Shown piece by piece: positions 35,483 through 45,498 of a stretch of 64,000 nt of DNA. The position numbers were made by a program, and so were the translations under genes. The stretch lies in assembly GCA_022711465.1 (NCBI GenBank), contig JAKLEZ010000012.1:1-64000 (forward strand), in the 5' to 3' direction. The DNA comes from Planctomycetota bacterium (GTDB taxonomy: Bacteria > Planctomycetota > Phycisphaerae > UBA1845 > PWPN01). The stretch's first letter is position 1. Every line of letters starts with the position of its first letter. The notes beneath the pieces were generated by a model. The model was not told the origin of the DNA, ran no database searches, and worked only from the letters and a program-made list of their open reading frames with translations.

Positions 35483-35658
35483 TCTTTTCGTTATGCCACG
35501 TTTATCGGACGATACACCCGCAGAAGATTGGCTCAGGCCGCCCCGACGTGATAGGAACACAACCCTACCGTCCTGGATGCATGAGCCCGGCCAGCCGAAT
35601 GGGCGAGGACGGCCCATCGGCAAATAGGCAGCAGGGAGAGAACGTCAGTGCGACCGCG

Positions 35659-37146
35659 CTACCACTCAAGGCCGCCCTTCAGCGGCCTCTTTCGCTTCTT
35701 GAGCTCGCGAGTAACATCGGGGGCAGCCACCGATTCAGGAGTGTACTCAGGAGCATCGACGGCTTGCTTGAGGGACAGAGAGATGCGGCGACGGTCTTCC
35801 TCGACCTCCAGCACCTTGACACGCACCTGCTGCCCTACTTTCAGCACATCGGTCACTAGTCGGACCCGGGTGTCGCTCAACTCGCTGATGTGACACAGCC
35901 CCTCGACACCCGGCGTCAACTCGATGAACGCGCCGAAGTCGCTGGTTCGCTTCACCGTGCCATCGACGATGCCGTCCTTGGGCCATCGCAGCGAGGCCCC
36001 CGTCCACGGATCATCACCAACCCGCTTGATCGACAAGCTGATGCGGCCAGCCTGGGAATCCACCTTGAGAACTCGAACCTTGACTACCTCACCCTCGCTG
36101 ATCACTTCCCGGGGATGGCCAATACGCCGCTCGAAGCTCATCTCGCTGATCGGCACGAGACCGTCTACCCCCGGCTCCAACTCGACGAACGCCCCGAAGT
36201 CCATGAGCTTCATGACCCGGCCGGTAAGAACCGTGTCGACGGGATACTTGACGTCAATACTCGCCCACGGATCGGGCATGACCTGCTTGAGCCCCAAACC
36301 GATCTTACGCGTGTCCCGATCAATCTTGAGCACCTTCAACTCAAGCTGCTGCCCCTCGGTCACAATGTCGTGAGGATCCTTGACCCGAGCGTGGCTCATG
36401 TCGCCGATGTGCAGCAACCCATCCACGCCTCCGATGTCCACGAATGCACCGTAAGGCATGATCGTGCGAACCGTGCCGAAAACCGTCTGCCCCTCGACCA
36501 GCGTCTCGAAGGCCTGCTTCCGGGCGAGTTCCTCCTCCGATTTGAGCACCGAGCGATGCGACACCACTAGGCTGTGCTCGTCGCGCCGAACCTCGATCAC
36601 CTCGCAACGGAGCCGCTGGTTGTCAAACTTGCCAAGCTCTTCGCTCTCGATTCTCTCCAGCGATATCTGACTGATGGGCATGAATGCCTTGATGCCGTTG
36701 ATATCCAACGACAGGCCACCCTTGTTGTGATCGGTAACCCGGCCCTCGACCAGATCCCCTTCCTTGATCTGCTGCCAAACCGCCGCCTTGACCGCCCCCT
36801 GCCGCGACAAGACCAGCAGGCCCTCGGAGCCGTCGTACCCCTCGATCGTGACTTCAATCCAATCACCGACGGCCGGCAGGTCCTTCCCGGCGAACTGATC
36901 GGCCGTGATTACCCCCTGGCTCTTGCCGCCAAGGTCAACGAAGATATCGCTCCCGTTGATCGCAATCACCTTGCCCCGGCGGACCCCTTCTCCCACCGCC
37001 CCACCGGCCTGCGGCATGTCCAGTTCCAGCAGGCTTTCCAGGCTCATGCTCCCCAGGGCGTCGTTCAGCTCCTGATCGAGCGAATCGTTGGGGGAGTAGT
37101 TCGGCCCGCCGCTAAACGCGGCCTTGTCGTTGCGATCGTCTGGCAT
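35659..37146 (-). CDS. rpsA: 30S ribosomal protein S1-like protein, five S1 domains
   Basis: A 495-residue protein with an acidic, disordered first 55 residues and five S1 (OB-fold) domains: about 57-120 (GKVIAINGSDIFVDLGGKSQG), 125-200, 210-285 (GYGAFVDIGGVDGLLHIGDMS-like), 295-370 (DFGAFVELEPGVDGLVPISEM) and 385-455 (DFGAFIELTPGVEGLCHISEL). S1 helps mRNAs bind the 30S subunit. Six domains are usual in proteobacteria and fewer in other phyla. A conserved LGKFDNQRL segment in domain 2 supports the S1 call. Confidence 0.9.
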   Translation of the reverse strand: MPDDRNDKAAFSGGPNYSPNDSLDQELNDALGSMSLESLLELDMPQAGGAVGEGVRRGKVIAINGSDIFVDLGGKSQGVITADQFAGKDLPAVGDWIEVTIEGYDGSEGLLVLSRQGAVKAAVWQQIKEGDLVEGRVTDHNKGGLSLDINGIKAFMPISQISLERIESEELGKFDNQRLRCEVIEVRRDEHSLVVSHRSVLKSEEELARKQAFETLVEGQTVFGTVRTIMPYGAFVDIGGVDGLLHIGDMSHARVKDPHDIVTEGQQLELKVLKIDRDTRKIGLGLKQVMPDPWASIDVKYPVDTVLTGRVMKLMDFGAFVELEPGVDGLVPISEMSFERRIGHPREVISEGEVVKVRVLKVDSQAGRISLSIKRVGDDPWTGASLRWPKDGIVDGTVKRTSDFGAFIELTPGVEGLCHISELSDTRVRLVTDVLKVGQQVRVKVLEVEEDRRRISLSLKQAVDAPEYTPESVAAPDVTRELKKRKRPLKGGLEW

Positions 37147-37278
37147 CTTCGGTTCTCGTTCCCGATGAAAGGGGGATTCTCGTCAGCATACACAGAAGAG
37201 ACAATGTATCACCGACGCCGCCCACTGTCGAGGCGGTCAGACGATCGGACGCTGACCTTCCCACAGGCCTGCTGCCGG

Positions 37279-38178
37279 TCACAGACTTACGTTCGAGAGG
37301 CCCTCCAACGCCCGCATGAGGGCATGGGTACCCTTCTTACCGTAACCCTGGGCGATGACGGCGGTATACAGCTGATGGACCAAGGCCAGCCCGGGAAGGG
37401 AAACCCCCATCTGCTGAGCCTCCTCCAGGGCAATCCGCATGTCCTTCACGAAATGCTCGACGAAGAAGCCCGGCTCGAAGTCTCGCTTGAGGATTCGGGG
37501 AGCCAGCCTGTCCAACGTCCAGCAGGCCGCCGCCCCACCACGGATCGAGCTGAGCATCGTCTCCAGGTCAAGCCCGGCCCGATAACCATACAGCAAACTT
37601 TCGCAGACTCCGATCATAGTCCCCGCAATGACAATCTGGTTGCACATTTTTGCATTCTGGCCCGCTCCGGGCGGCCCCTGAAAAACGACATTCGGCCCCA
37701 TGATCCCCAGCACCGGCCTGAGGGCCTCGAACACCTCCCGATCACCCCCCACCATGATCGACAACTTGGCTTCGCGCGCCCCCACATCACCACCCGACAC
37801 CGGCGCATCCAGGGCGTGCGCGCCCCTGGCCGCGGCGGCCGCGTAAATCTCCCGAGCCAGCGACGGCCGCGTCGTCGTCATGTCCACAAGCACCGTCCCC
37901 GGTTTCGCTCCCGCCAGGACGCCTTCCTTGCCGAAGTACACCTCCCGAACGTCCTCGGGGAAGCCAACCATGGTCAACACAACACCGGCCTGCTGAGCCG
38001 CCGCTGCCGGTGAGTCCACCCATAGAGCCCCGAGGCCGATCAGCGACTTCGCCTTGGCCCGCGTCCGATTGAACACCACAACCGAATAACCCTTGCGCAA
38101 AAGGTGCCCGCACATACTGGCCCCCATTACGCCGGTCCCGATCCAGCCGATCCGAGTCTTGGGTGTGATTGCGATCAT
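37279..38178 (-). CDS. NAD(P)-dependent beta-hydroxyacid dehydrogenase
   Basis: A 299-residue member of the 3-hydroxyisobutyrate/tartronate-semialdehyde reductase family. The Rossmann motif is IGWIGTGVMGASMCGHLL near residue 10, with DAPVSGGDVGAREA at about 124 and the catalytic lysine in GAGQNAKMCNQI at about 173. The substrate cannot be told from sequence alone. It lies upstream of, and in the same direction as, rpsA. Confidence 0.9.
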   Translation of the reverse strand: MIAITPKTRIGWIGTGVMGASMCGHLLRKGYSVVVFNRTRAKAKSLIGLGALWVDSPAAAAQQAGVVLTMVGFPEDVREVYFGKEGVLAGAKPGTVLVDMTTTRPSLAREIYAAAAARGAHALDAPVSGGDVGAREAKLSIMVGGDREVFEALRPVLGIMGPNVVFQGPPGAGQNAKMCNQIVIAGTMIGVCESLLYGYRAGLDLETMLSSIRGGAAACWTLDRLAPRILKRDFEPGFFVEHFVKDMRIALEEAQQMGVSLPGLALVHQLYTAVIAQGYGKKGTHALMRALEGLSNVSL

Positions 38179-38327
38179 GGACGCGAGGGATAACCGAACG
38201 ATCGGAGGATGTCTACCGTCCAGTTCCCCTGCAGCAATCGGCGATCAGGGCAGGAAGTGATTCCACGACGATCGCTGGCCCCCCTGCCGCAGATCGATCC
38301 GGCCATCGATGGTGGTAACCCTTGAGC

Positions 38328-40010
38328 CTATGCCTTGCTGACCCGGAGGACTTCTTCCGGGGTAGTCTGTCCGCGGCGAACCTTGTCCCACCCGTCCTCG
38401 CGAAGGAGTCGCAGACCGGCGTGGGTGGCGGCCCGCAGTATCTTGCCGGCCGAGGCCCGCTGCACGACCAATTCGCGAATCTCCTCGTTCATGGTCATCA
38501 GCTCGAAGATGCCCAGCCGGCCCTTGTACCCGATGTGGCGGCACTCGCGGCAGCCGCGGCCCCGGTGCAGCTGCTGGCCTGGCTCAAGCTTCAGATCGGC
38601 CGGCAACGCCGCGTAATCAGGCGTGTAGGCCTCCATGCAGTTCTTGCAGATCGAGCGAACCAGACGTTGGGCCAGGATGCCTTCCACCGAGCTCGATACC
38701 AGGAAAGGCTCGACACCCATGTCCAGCAGACGCGTGGTCGCACCGGCGGCATCGTTCGTGTGCAACGTGCTGAACACCAGGTGACCGGTGAGGGACGCGT
38801 TGATCGCCACCTCTGCGGTCTCGCGGTCGCGAATTTCACCCACCAGGATGACATCCGGGTCATGACGCAGGAAGGACCGCAACGCGCGGGAGAAGCTCAG
38901 GCCGATCTTCTCGCTGGTCTGAACCTGGTTGATGCCCTCTAGATAATACTCGATCGGGTCCTCGATGGTGAGGATCTTGATCTCGTCCGACACGATGGTG
39001 TGCAACGCCGCGTACAGCGTGGTCGTCTTTCCGCTGCCGGTCGGGCCGGTGACCAGAATGATGCCGTGCGGCCTGGTGATCAGCGTCTCAAAGGTCTCCA
39101 ACACCTCGTCAGCCATGCCCAACTGCTGTAACGACAGGTTGATCGACTGACGGTCCAGTATACGCAGGACGACCGCCTCGCCGTAGCCGGTCGGCACCAC
39201 GGAGACACGGAAGTCAATCTCGCGGCCGTGGATCCTCGCCTTGAACCCGCCATCCTGCGGCAGCCGCTTCTCCGCGATGTTCAGGTTGCTCATGATCTTG
39301 ATACGGCTGATGATCGCGGCCTGGAACCGCTGGATCTGCGGCGGAACCGGCGTGCTCTGCAGAACACCGTCGATGCGGTACCGGATCTTGAGATTGTGCT
39401 CAAAAGGCTCGATGTGAATATCACTGGCTTTGTCGCGGATCGCCTCGGCCAGGATGTCATTCACCAACTTGACGACCGTGGCTTCCTGGGCCATCTCGAT
39501 CAGGTCGCCGTTCTCGTCCACCGACTCGCTCAGCAGCTCGACGTCCTCGGACTCCTCCTGCTCCTCGATCATCTCGTCGATGGTCGAACCGCCAACGCCA
39601 AAATGCTGGCGGATAAGCCGCTGAATTTCCGACTCGCTGGCCAGGACAACCTCCACCTTCAGCCCGGTGAGCATCCGAAGCTCGTCAAAGGCGTTGATGT
39701 CGTAGGCCTCGGCCGTCGCCACGCGGAGGGTGTCAGCCGTCTTCTCGATGGGGATCAATTGCCGCTTGTGGATCAGCCGGGTCGGCATCTGCTTGAGCAG
39801 GGCCGGATCGATCTTGACCTCGGTGAGATCGACCACCGGAATGCACATCTGCTCGCCGACCACCTTCAGAGCTTCGCGCTCCTCGACGAAACCCATGCGG
39901 ACCAGAATCCGATCGATGCGGTCCTGCGGCCCCTTGCGGGCCGCTCTGGCGGTCTCCAGCTGCTCTGAGGTGATCAATCCGCGTTCGAGCAGTATTTCGC
40001 CTACGCTCAC
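38328..40010 (-). CDS. Type II secretion / type IV pilus assembly ATPase (GspE/PilB)
   Basis: About 560 residues. The N-terminal part (VGEILLERGLITSEQL, then two MshEN-type helices) recruits inner-membrane partners. The C-terminal ATPase has Walker A GPTGSGKTTTLYAAL, the Asp box LTIEDPIEYYL, Walker B DPDVILVGEIRDRETA and the His box, then the zinc-site cysteines CKNC and CREC. GTG at 40010 gives the usual length and an AGGATA-like site; ATG at 40052 is an alternative. No other gsp or pil gene is adjacent, so GspE and PilB cannot be told apart. Confidence 0.92.
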   Translation of the reverse strand: MSVGEILLERGLITSEQLETARAARKGPQDRIDRILVRMGFVEEREALKVVGEQMCIPVVDLTEVKIDPALLKQMPTRLIHKRQLIPIEKTADTLRVATAEAYDINAFDELRMLTGLKVEVVLASESEIQRLIRQHFGVGGSTIDEMIEEQEESEDVELLSESVDENGDLIEMAQEATVVKLVNDILAEAIRDKASDIHIEPFEHNLKIRYRIDGVLQSTPVPPQIQRFQAAIISRIKIMSNLNIAEKRLPQDGGFKARIHGREIDFRVSVVPTGYGEAVVLRILDRQSINLSLQQLGMADEVLETFETLITRPHGIILVTGPTGSGKTTTLYAALHTIVSDEIKILTIEDPIEYYLEGINQVQTSEKIGLSFSRALRSFLRHDPDVILVGEIRDRETAEVAINASLTGHLVFSTLHTNDAAGATTRLLDMGVEPFLVSSSVEGILAQRLVRSICKNCMEAYTPDYAALPADLKLEPGQQLHRGRGCRECRHIGYKGRLGIFELMTMNEEIRELVVQRASAGKILRAATHAGLRLLREDGWDKVRRGQTTPEEVLRVSKA

Positions 40011-40312
40011 GGCTCGATATCCTGATGTTTCACAAGCCACGGTCGACTTCATCCCCAAAGAAGGAGGCGACGGAGCTACGCCACCCACCGAAACCACATT
40101 CCCCCAAGGATGGGCGCACCTTCCCCGGCAGCCTCTCACTCTTTTCTACCCGTCGGAGCACGCTAGGTTGCAGCAGGCGGTCTCCAGCCCCCTCCCATAG
40201 ACGCACTAACACAAGTCACTATATAACATACGCTTGGATGCTTGGGCGGCGTATTCCCAGGATTCCGGTCTTCGCAGTATGGTCGGTCTTCAGCCAGCGG
40301 AAGTCACAAACC
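40011..40312. other. Divergent intergenic region
   Basis: About 300 bases between the GspE-like ATPase and the thioredoxin-like gene. It contains TATAAC at 40222-40227, a plausible -10 box for the rightward gene, but no matching -35 box. No gene is supported here. Confidence 0.4.
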
Positions 40313-40873
40313 ATGGACTGGCAAACGGCATTTGAAGTCGGACTGGATTACCGGACCTTCCTCGAGGTCCACGGCGCGGCCAGCCATCGCGATCGCTGGC
40401 AGGCCATCTACCGGCGGGTCGACCTCAGCCCGTCACAGCTGGCCCTGTTGGGCGGCTTCGCTCGCCGAATGAATGTCCTCTGCCTGGCAGGAACGTGGTG
40501 CGGCGACTGCGCCAGCCAGTGCCCGATCCTGCAGCGATTCGCCGAGGCCACAGATGCAATCGCCCTGCGTTTCCTGGATCGCGACCAACATCTCGATATC
40601 CAGAGCCGACTGACCATCAACGGCGGGCAACGCGTGCCCGTAGTGGTTTTTCTGTCCGAGGACTTCCACGAGTGCGGGCGCTACGGCGAGCGAACGATCA
40701 GCAAGTACCGCGAACTGGCCCGAACCCTGACCGGGGCGGCCTGTCCGACCGGGATCGGATCCAACGACGAGACACTGCCGGCCAGCGTGACCGCAGAGTG
40801 GCTGACGGAGTTCGAACGCATCCAGCTGATGCTCCGTCTCTCGCCGCGCCTCCGACAACTTCACGGGGATTAG
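40313..40873 (+). CDS. Thioredoxin-like protein with CGDC motif
   Basis: A 186-residue cytoplasmic protein. After 60 helical residues the thioredoxin fold begins, with NVLCLAGTWCGDC at about 65-77, where Gly-Asp replaces Gly-Pro of the classical CGPC, and a cis-Pro in RVPVVVF at about 110. The WCGDC type is common in small thioredoxin-like proteins acting on unknown partners. The stop codon overlaps that of the convergent kinase gene. Confidence 0.85.
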   Translation: MDWQTAFEVGLDYRTFLEVHGAASHRDRWQAIYRRVDLSPSQLALLGGFARRMNVLCLAGTWCGDCASQCPILQRFAEATDAIALRFLDRDQHLDIQSRLTINGGQRVPVVVFLSEDFHECGRYGERTISKYRELARTLTGAACPTGIGSNDETLPASVTAEWLTEFERIQLMLRLSPRLRQLHGD

Positions 40874-41691
40874 GTACTGCCCCGCACACGCACCCCCATG
40901 TCCGGTCCATCCGTCCGAATGATCACCTCGGCCTGACACCGAGTCGCGAGAACCGCGTCGGTGTTCAACCGATCGTTGGTCTCGTACTTGGCCACCGCCT
41001 GCTCTTCACGGCTGCCTCCGCGAACGTGCCGGGCCAGAACCCGCCGGCGAGCCTCATTCGGATCGGCGACCAGAAAACACCGGACGTCCAGCAACCGGGA
41101 CACGGCGTCCCAGGGCGAATCGACGCTCAACAGGAAGTTGCCTTCCACCAGCACAATCCGCGTACTGACAGGCACCTCGACCGCTTCAGCCACCGGGTCG
41201 TGCAGCGCGCGACTGTAGGCCGGCAGACGGCAAACAGCGTCACCCCGCCTCAGCCGCCCAAGCGCCTCGGCCAGCGCGGGTACGTCGTAGGATTCCGGAC
41301 CGCCTTTTCGCTGCCGTAACGATATCGTCCGCCCGTCCACACTCCGGGTCGTCCGCTGATCGAGAACCGCGTTTGGGAGATGCCAGCCGTCCATGGCAAC
41401 GAGCACGAACCGACCCGGCCCCCACAGTACACCGGCCACATGCTGGAGGATCGCCCCCACAGTCGATTTGCCTGCACCGGGCACGCCCGCCAGCGCCGCG
41501 ATCAGGCGACCCTGCCCGCAACGGCCATCAAGCATCGCCAGCAGAGGGAAGTACACACGCTCCAGAGACGCGGCCGACAACCCAACCGTTGTGGCTTGGC
41601 GGGCAAGGTCGAGCGTGACCACGCCGGCCAGCGAAGTCACTCGACCTCGCCACGCGTCAGGATAGGCTCGGACGATGCCGGTTCTCTCCAT
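40870..41691 (-). CDS. Nucleoside/pantothenate kinase-like P-loop protein
   Basis: A 273-residue P-loop phosphotransferase of the phosphoribulokinase/uridine kinase/pantothenate kinase group. Walker A AALAGVPGAGKSTVGAIL is near residue 55, the AMDGWHLPNAVL substrate motif (as in FrcK/YfdG-type kinases) near 85, and VLVEGNFLLSVDSPWD near 175. The C-terminal ETNDRLNTDAVLATR segment is also typical. The substrate, a sugar, nucleoside or pantothenate, is unresolved. ATG at 41691 has no clear ribosome site. Confidence 0.82.
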   Translation of the reverse strand: MERTGIVRAYPDAWRGRVTSLAGVVTLDLARQATTVGLSAASLERVYFPLLAMLDGRCGQGRLIAALAGVPGAGKSTVGAILQHVAGVLWGPGRFVLVAMDGWHLPNAVLDQRTTRSVDGRTISLRQRKGGPESYDVPALAEALGRLRRGDAVCRLPAYSRALHDPVAEAVEVPVSTRIVLVEGNFLLSVDSPWDAVSRLLDVRCFLVADPNEARRRVLARHVRGGSREEQAVAKYETNDRLNTDAVLATRCQAEVIIRTDGPDMGVRVRGST

Positions 41692-41742
41692 GATCCCGGA
41701 GAATACCGCCCTTCCTTGCGGACACACAAGAGGGCCAGCATA

Positions 41743-42504
41743 ATGGGTGCCATGCGACCTCGAATCGGCATCACCTGCGGGTACCGGCCGGGAGAACCGG
41801 TCAACGGCTACGAGACCGCTCTGCTTGCGGTCGACGCTCGGTTCTGCGACGTGGTTTTCGACGGAGGCGGCGAGCCGCTGCTCATTCCGCCGGCCGCCCG
41901 GGAGGCTGATCTTCTGCCCATCCTGCGCACCCTGAGCGGCGTGATCCTCACCGGCGGCCCGGATGTCCCTCCCGAACGATACGGAGCCAAGCCCCATCCC
42001 GAAACGAGACTGCTGCACCCCCGCCGCGTAGCCGTCGATTTCGCCGCCGCCAGATTCGCCGACGAGCAGGAGCTGGCCGTGCTGGCCATCTGCTGCGGCA
42101 TCCAGGAGTGGAACGTCCACCGCGGCGGCACGCTGCACCAGCACCTGCCCGACCTGCAGTGCTCACCCCAGATCAAGCACCGCGAGGGCAACACCTTCTC
42201 CCATCACCCCGTGCGAGTCGATGAGAAGAGCCTGCTGTTCTCGATCATCAAGACCGTTTCCCTGCCTGTGAACAGCTCACATCATCAGGGACTCGATCGC
42301 CTGGGCGCTAACCTGCGAGCGACCGGATGGGCGGCCGACGGCTTGATCGAGGCCGTCGAAGACCCCCGGCGCCCCTTCTGCCTCGGCGTTCAGTGGCACC
42401 CGGAAGACATGCCTGGTGATCCTCTTCAGGAGAAGATCTTCCGGGCTGTCGTCGCCGCGGCGAGCCGGATCCAGCCGGGGGGTACCGTGTCACGGCCGAG
42501 GTAG
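41743..42504 (+). CDS. Class I glutamine amidotransferase, peptidase C26 type
   Basis: A 253-residue gamma-glutamyl-GABA hydrolase-like (PuuD) protein. Start PRIGITCGYRP, then GVILTGGPDVPPERYG. The nucleophile cysteine lies in LAICCGIQEWN (Cys-Gly-Ile-Gln replaces the more usual CRGMQ), and the His-Glu pair in LGVQWHPED. It may act in polyamine breakdown or on glutamyl compounds. The ATG at 41743 is preceded by AGAGGG. It diverges from the kinase gene with 51 bases between the starts. Confidence 0.88.
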   Translation: MGAMRPRIGITCGYRPGEPVNGYETALLAVDARFCDVVFDGGGEPLLIPPAAREADLLPILRTLSGVILTGGPDVPPERYGAKPHPETRLLHPRRVAVDFAAARFADEQELAVLAICCGIQEWNVHRGGTLHQHLPDLQCSPQIKHREGNTFSHHPVRVDEKSLLFSIIKTVSLPVNSSHHQGLDRLGANLRATGWAADGLIEAVEDPRRPFCLGVQWHPEDMPGDPLQEKIFRAVVAAASRIQPGGTVSRPR

Positions 42505-42690
42505 TGTCATCAGTCGCTCGGCCCCCTTCTTCCGGTGCGGCCCGAGCATCCACGCCCCGCGACAGCCTGCCGGCCCGGTGCGGACGTCTCGCCTGCCCTT
42601 CAGCTTCTGATGCACGAGGGATGTCGAGCTCAGCTCAACTGCTGCTGGTTTCTTCACCGAGCTCAGTCAAACACCGATGGGTCGCCCAGC

Positions 42691-45498
42691 TCATGAAGCG
42701 CCGGATGCCGCAGGCTTCCTCGGCCTCCCGCGTCTGGCGGCGCGACCGCCAGACCTCCTATTGCCTCTATCCTTGAGCTTCTCCTTGGGTGCACGCGGAT
42801 CCACGCCCTGAGCCCGGAGCTTCTCTTCGCGCGCGTTGAGCAGCTCGACGGCCCGCTCGGCGGTCACGGTCTTCGGATCGACCCCCTTGGGAACCGACGC
42901 GTTGACCACCCCATCGGTCACAAACGGACCGAATCGACCGCTCTTGATCTGCAGCGCTGCGCCGGAAGTCGGGTGCACGCCGAGCTCCGCCATGACCTGG
43001 GGTTTTCCCCTCGCGGCGCGAGCCTTGGGCTGCTTGAGCAGTTCCAGGGCCTCTGCCAGCGTGATTGTGCCAAGCTGCGCATGATTCGTGAGGCTGCGCG
43101 TCTCCTCGCCAGCCTTGACGTAGGGACCGAATTTCCCGTCCTGCACGGTCACCGGTTGCTGGGTCTCCGGATGCTGGCCGAGCGTGCGCGGGAACGACAG
43201 CAGCAGGAGGGCCTCATCCAGCGTGAGCGTACTCGGATTCATCGAGGGCCACAAACTGGCCATCTTAGGCTTACCGCCGCGCTTCAGGGTGCCCTTTTCC
43301 GTTTTCTCCGGGTCGCCGAGCTGCACGTACGGACCGAATCGACCGCTCTTCAGGTACACCGGCTTCTTCGTCTTCGGGTCGTAGCCAATCACCTTGTCGC
43401 CCTGGGCCGCCTGCTCCAGCAGCTTGCTCACACTCTCCAGGTTCAGCTCGTCAGGCGGAATGTCCGCCGGCAAATTGGCCCGTTGCTCGCCCCCGGCCAC
43501 TTCCACGTACGGGCCGTACTTGCCGATCCGCGCGACCACCGGCCGTCCGGCGTCGTCGGCGCCCAGCGGAATCGTCGAGATCTCCCGGGCATCGATCTCC
43601 TCCCACCCGGATCCAATCCGCCGCTTGAGCCCGACATGAGCCAGGTCCACCCCGCCGTTGGTCGCTCCCGGATCACCGAAGTAAAACACCCGCAGCCACG
43701 GATGCGACTCGATCCGCCCCGTCGCAATGGCGTCAAGATCGTCCTCCATCTTGGCGGTGAAGCCGAAATCGACCAGATCCGAGAAGTGCTTCTCCAGCAG
43801 GTTGATGACCGCGAACGCGGTCAGCGTCGGAACCAGGGCGGTCCCCTTCTTCCAGACGTAGCCACGGTCCTGAATCGTCTGGATGATCGTCGCGTATGTC
43901 GAAGGCCGGCCAATGCCGCGTTCCTCCAGCTCCCTGATCAGCGTGGCTTCCGTGTACCGAGCCGGCGGCAGCGTCGTGTGCTGACGCGGCTCGACCGACG
44001 ACGGGCTGAGCTTCTGCCCGACAGTCATGGGCGGGAGGAGGCGCTCCTGGTCCTCGAGTTCCGCTTCAGGATCGTCGCTTCCCTCAACGTAGGCCCGGAG
44101 GTACCCCGCGAAGCTGATCACCTTGCCGCTGGTGGAAAACACCGCCGTCCCGTGCTCGCCGGCGTCGGCGGTGAAACGAACCGTCGTCCGCCGGCCGGCC
44201 GCGTCCTTCATCTGCGACGCCACCGTGCGCTTCCAGATCAGATCGTAGAGCTTGAGCCCGTCGGCCGACACCTGCCTCTCGATCTCCTTTGGGAGTCTAA
44301 AGGTGGCTCCTGCTGGCCGAATCGCTTCGTGGGCCTCCTGAGCGCCTTTCGAGGAGGTCGCATATACCCTCGGCTGGTCGGGTAGATACTCCCCGCCGTA
44401 GAGATCCGCCACCTGGCCGCGAGCCGCGTTGATCGCCTGGCTTGACAGGTGGGTCGAGTCGGTACGCATGTAGGTGATGAAGCCGTTTTCATACAGATCC
44501 TGGGCGATCCGCATGGTCAGCCGGACCGGGAAACGCAACTTGCGGGCGGCTTCCTGCTGCAGCGTCGAGGTGATGAACGGCGGATAGGCCCGCTGCGTGA
44601 ACGGTTTCTCGGCTACATCGCTGACTGCGAACGACGCGGAGCGAAGCCGCAGGGCCGCCGACTGGGCCGTCGCGCCGTCCAGCACGCGCACGTTGACCGA
44701 AGCCTTGAGCCGGCCCGTGTGATCGTCGAAGTCCTTGCCGCTGGCCACCCGGCCGGATCCCAGCTCGATCATCCGGGCAAGCACCCGCTGGCCCGATGCC
44801 ACACCACTCGGACCACCGGCGGCCAGGAGCGTCGCTTCGACATCCCAGTACTCCGCAGCCACGAAAGCCATTCGCTGCCGCTCGCGCTCAACGACCAGAC
44901 GGGTCGCAACGGACTGTACACGCCCGGCCGACAGCTTCGGAGCGATCTTCCGCCACAAGACCGGCGAGACCTCGTAACCGTACAACCGATCGAGAATCCG
45001 CCGGGCTTCCTGAGCGTCGATCAGCCGGTCGTCCAGGTCGCGCGGATTGGCCAAAGCCTCCTGAATAGCCGCCTGGGTGATCTCATCAAACACCATCCGC
45101 TTGACCGGCACCTTCGGATCAAGAACCTCGCGGAGATGCCACGCAATGGCCTCCCCCTCCCGGTCCTCGTCCGTCGCCAGGTACAGCACGTCCGCCTTCT
45201 TGAGCAGCTGCTTGAGCTTGGTAACCTGGTGCCTCTTCTTGGCCGGAACAATGTACAGCGGCTTGAAATCGGCCTCGACGTCTACCCCAATCCTGGCCCA
45301 TGCCTCATTCTTCAACTCGGCGGGGATCTCCGAAGCTGTGGAGGGCAAATCGCGAATGTGGCCGATCGACGACTCCACCACGAAACCCGAGCCAAGATAC
45401 CTGGAGATGGTCTTCGCCTTCGCCGGGGACTCGACGATGACCAAAGCCACCCCCGAGTCGGTTTTCCGTCTCGCTCTATCTGCAGAATGGTCCATCAT
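42691..45498 (-). CDS. topA: DNA topoisomerase I (type IA)
   Basis: A 935-residue enzyme that relaxes negative supercoils. The TOPRIM domain opens VIVESPAKAKTISRYLG with YLATDEDREGEAIAWHL for the metal site. The active-site tyrosine lies in ENGFITYMRTDSTH, followed by PTSA-like TSSKGAQEAHEAIRPAG. The C-terminal part has four TOPRIM-C repeats (GRIGKYGPYVEV, SGRFGPYVQL, DGKFGPYVKA, SGRFGPFVTD) instead of the CXXC zinc fingers of E. coli TopA, and a Lys/Arg-rich tail. Length is usual for this subtype. Confidence 0.95.
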   Translation of the reverse strand: MMDHSADRARRKTDSGVALVIVESPAKAKTISRYLGSGFVVESSIGHIRDLPSTASEIPAELKNEAWARIGVDVEADFKPLYIVPAKKRHQVTKLKQLLKKADVLYLATDEDREGEAIAWHLREVLDPKVPVKRMVFDEITQAAIQEALANPRDLDDRLIDAQEARRILDRLYGYEVSPVLWRKIAPKLSAGRVQSVATRLVVERERQRMAFVAAEYWDVEATLLAAGGPSGVASGQRVLARMIELGSGRVASGKDFDDHTGRLKASVNVRVLDGATAQSAALRLRSASFAVSDVAEKPFTQRAYPPFITSTLQQEAARKLRFPVRLTMRIAQDLYENGFITYMRTDSTHLSSQAINAARGQVADLYGGEYLPDQPRVYATSSKGAQEAHEAIRPAGATFRLPKEIERQVSADGLKLYDLIWKRTVASQMKDAAGRRTTVRFTADAGEHGTAVFSTSGKVISFAGYLRAYVEGSDDPEAELEDQERLLPPMTVGQKLSPSSVEPRQHTTLPPARYTEATLIRELEERGIGRPSTYATIIQTIQDRGYVWKKGTALVPTLTAFAVINLLEKHFSDLVDFGFTAKMEDDLDAIATGRIESHPWLRVFYFGDPGATNGGVDLAHVGLKRRIGSGWEEIDAREISTIPLGADDAGRPVVARIGKYGPYVEVAGGEQRANLPADIPPDELNLESVSKLLEQAAQGDKVIGYDPKTKKPVYLKSGRFGPYVQLGDPEKTEKGTLKRGGKPKMASLWPSMNPSTLTLDEALLLLSFPRTLGQHPETQQPVTVQDGKFGPYVKAGEETRSLTNHAQLGTITLAEALELLKQPKARAARGKPQVMAELGVHPTSGAALQIKSGRFGPFVTDGVVNASVPKGVDPKTVTAERAVELLNAREEKLRAQGVDPRAPKEKLKDRGNRRSGGRAARRGRPRKPAASGAS

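Noticed and set aside
42973..44385. Forward frame opposite topA
   Set aside because: Arg/Leu-rich shadow with no family character.
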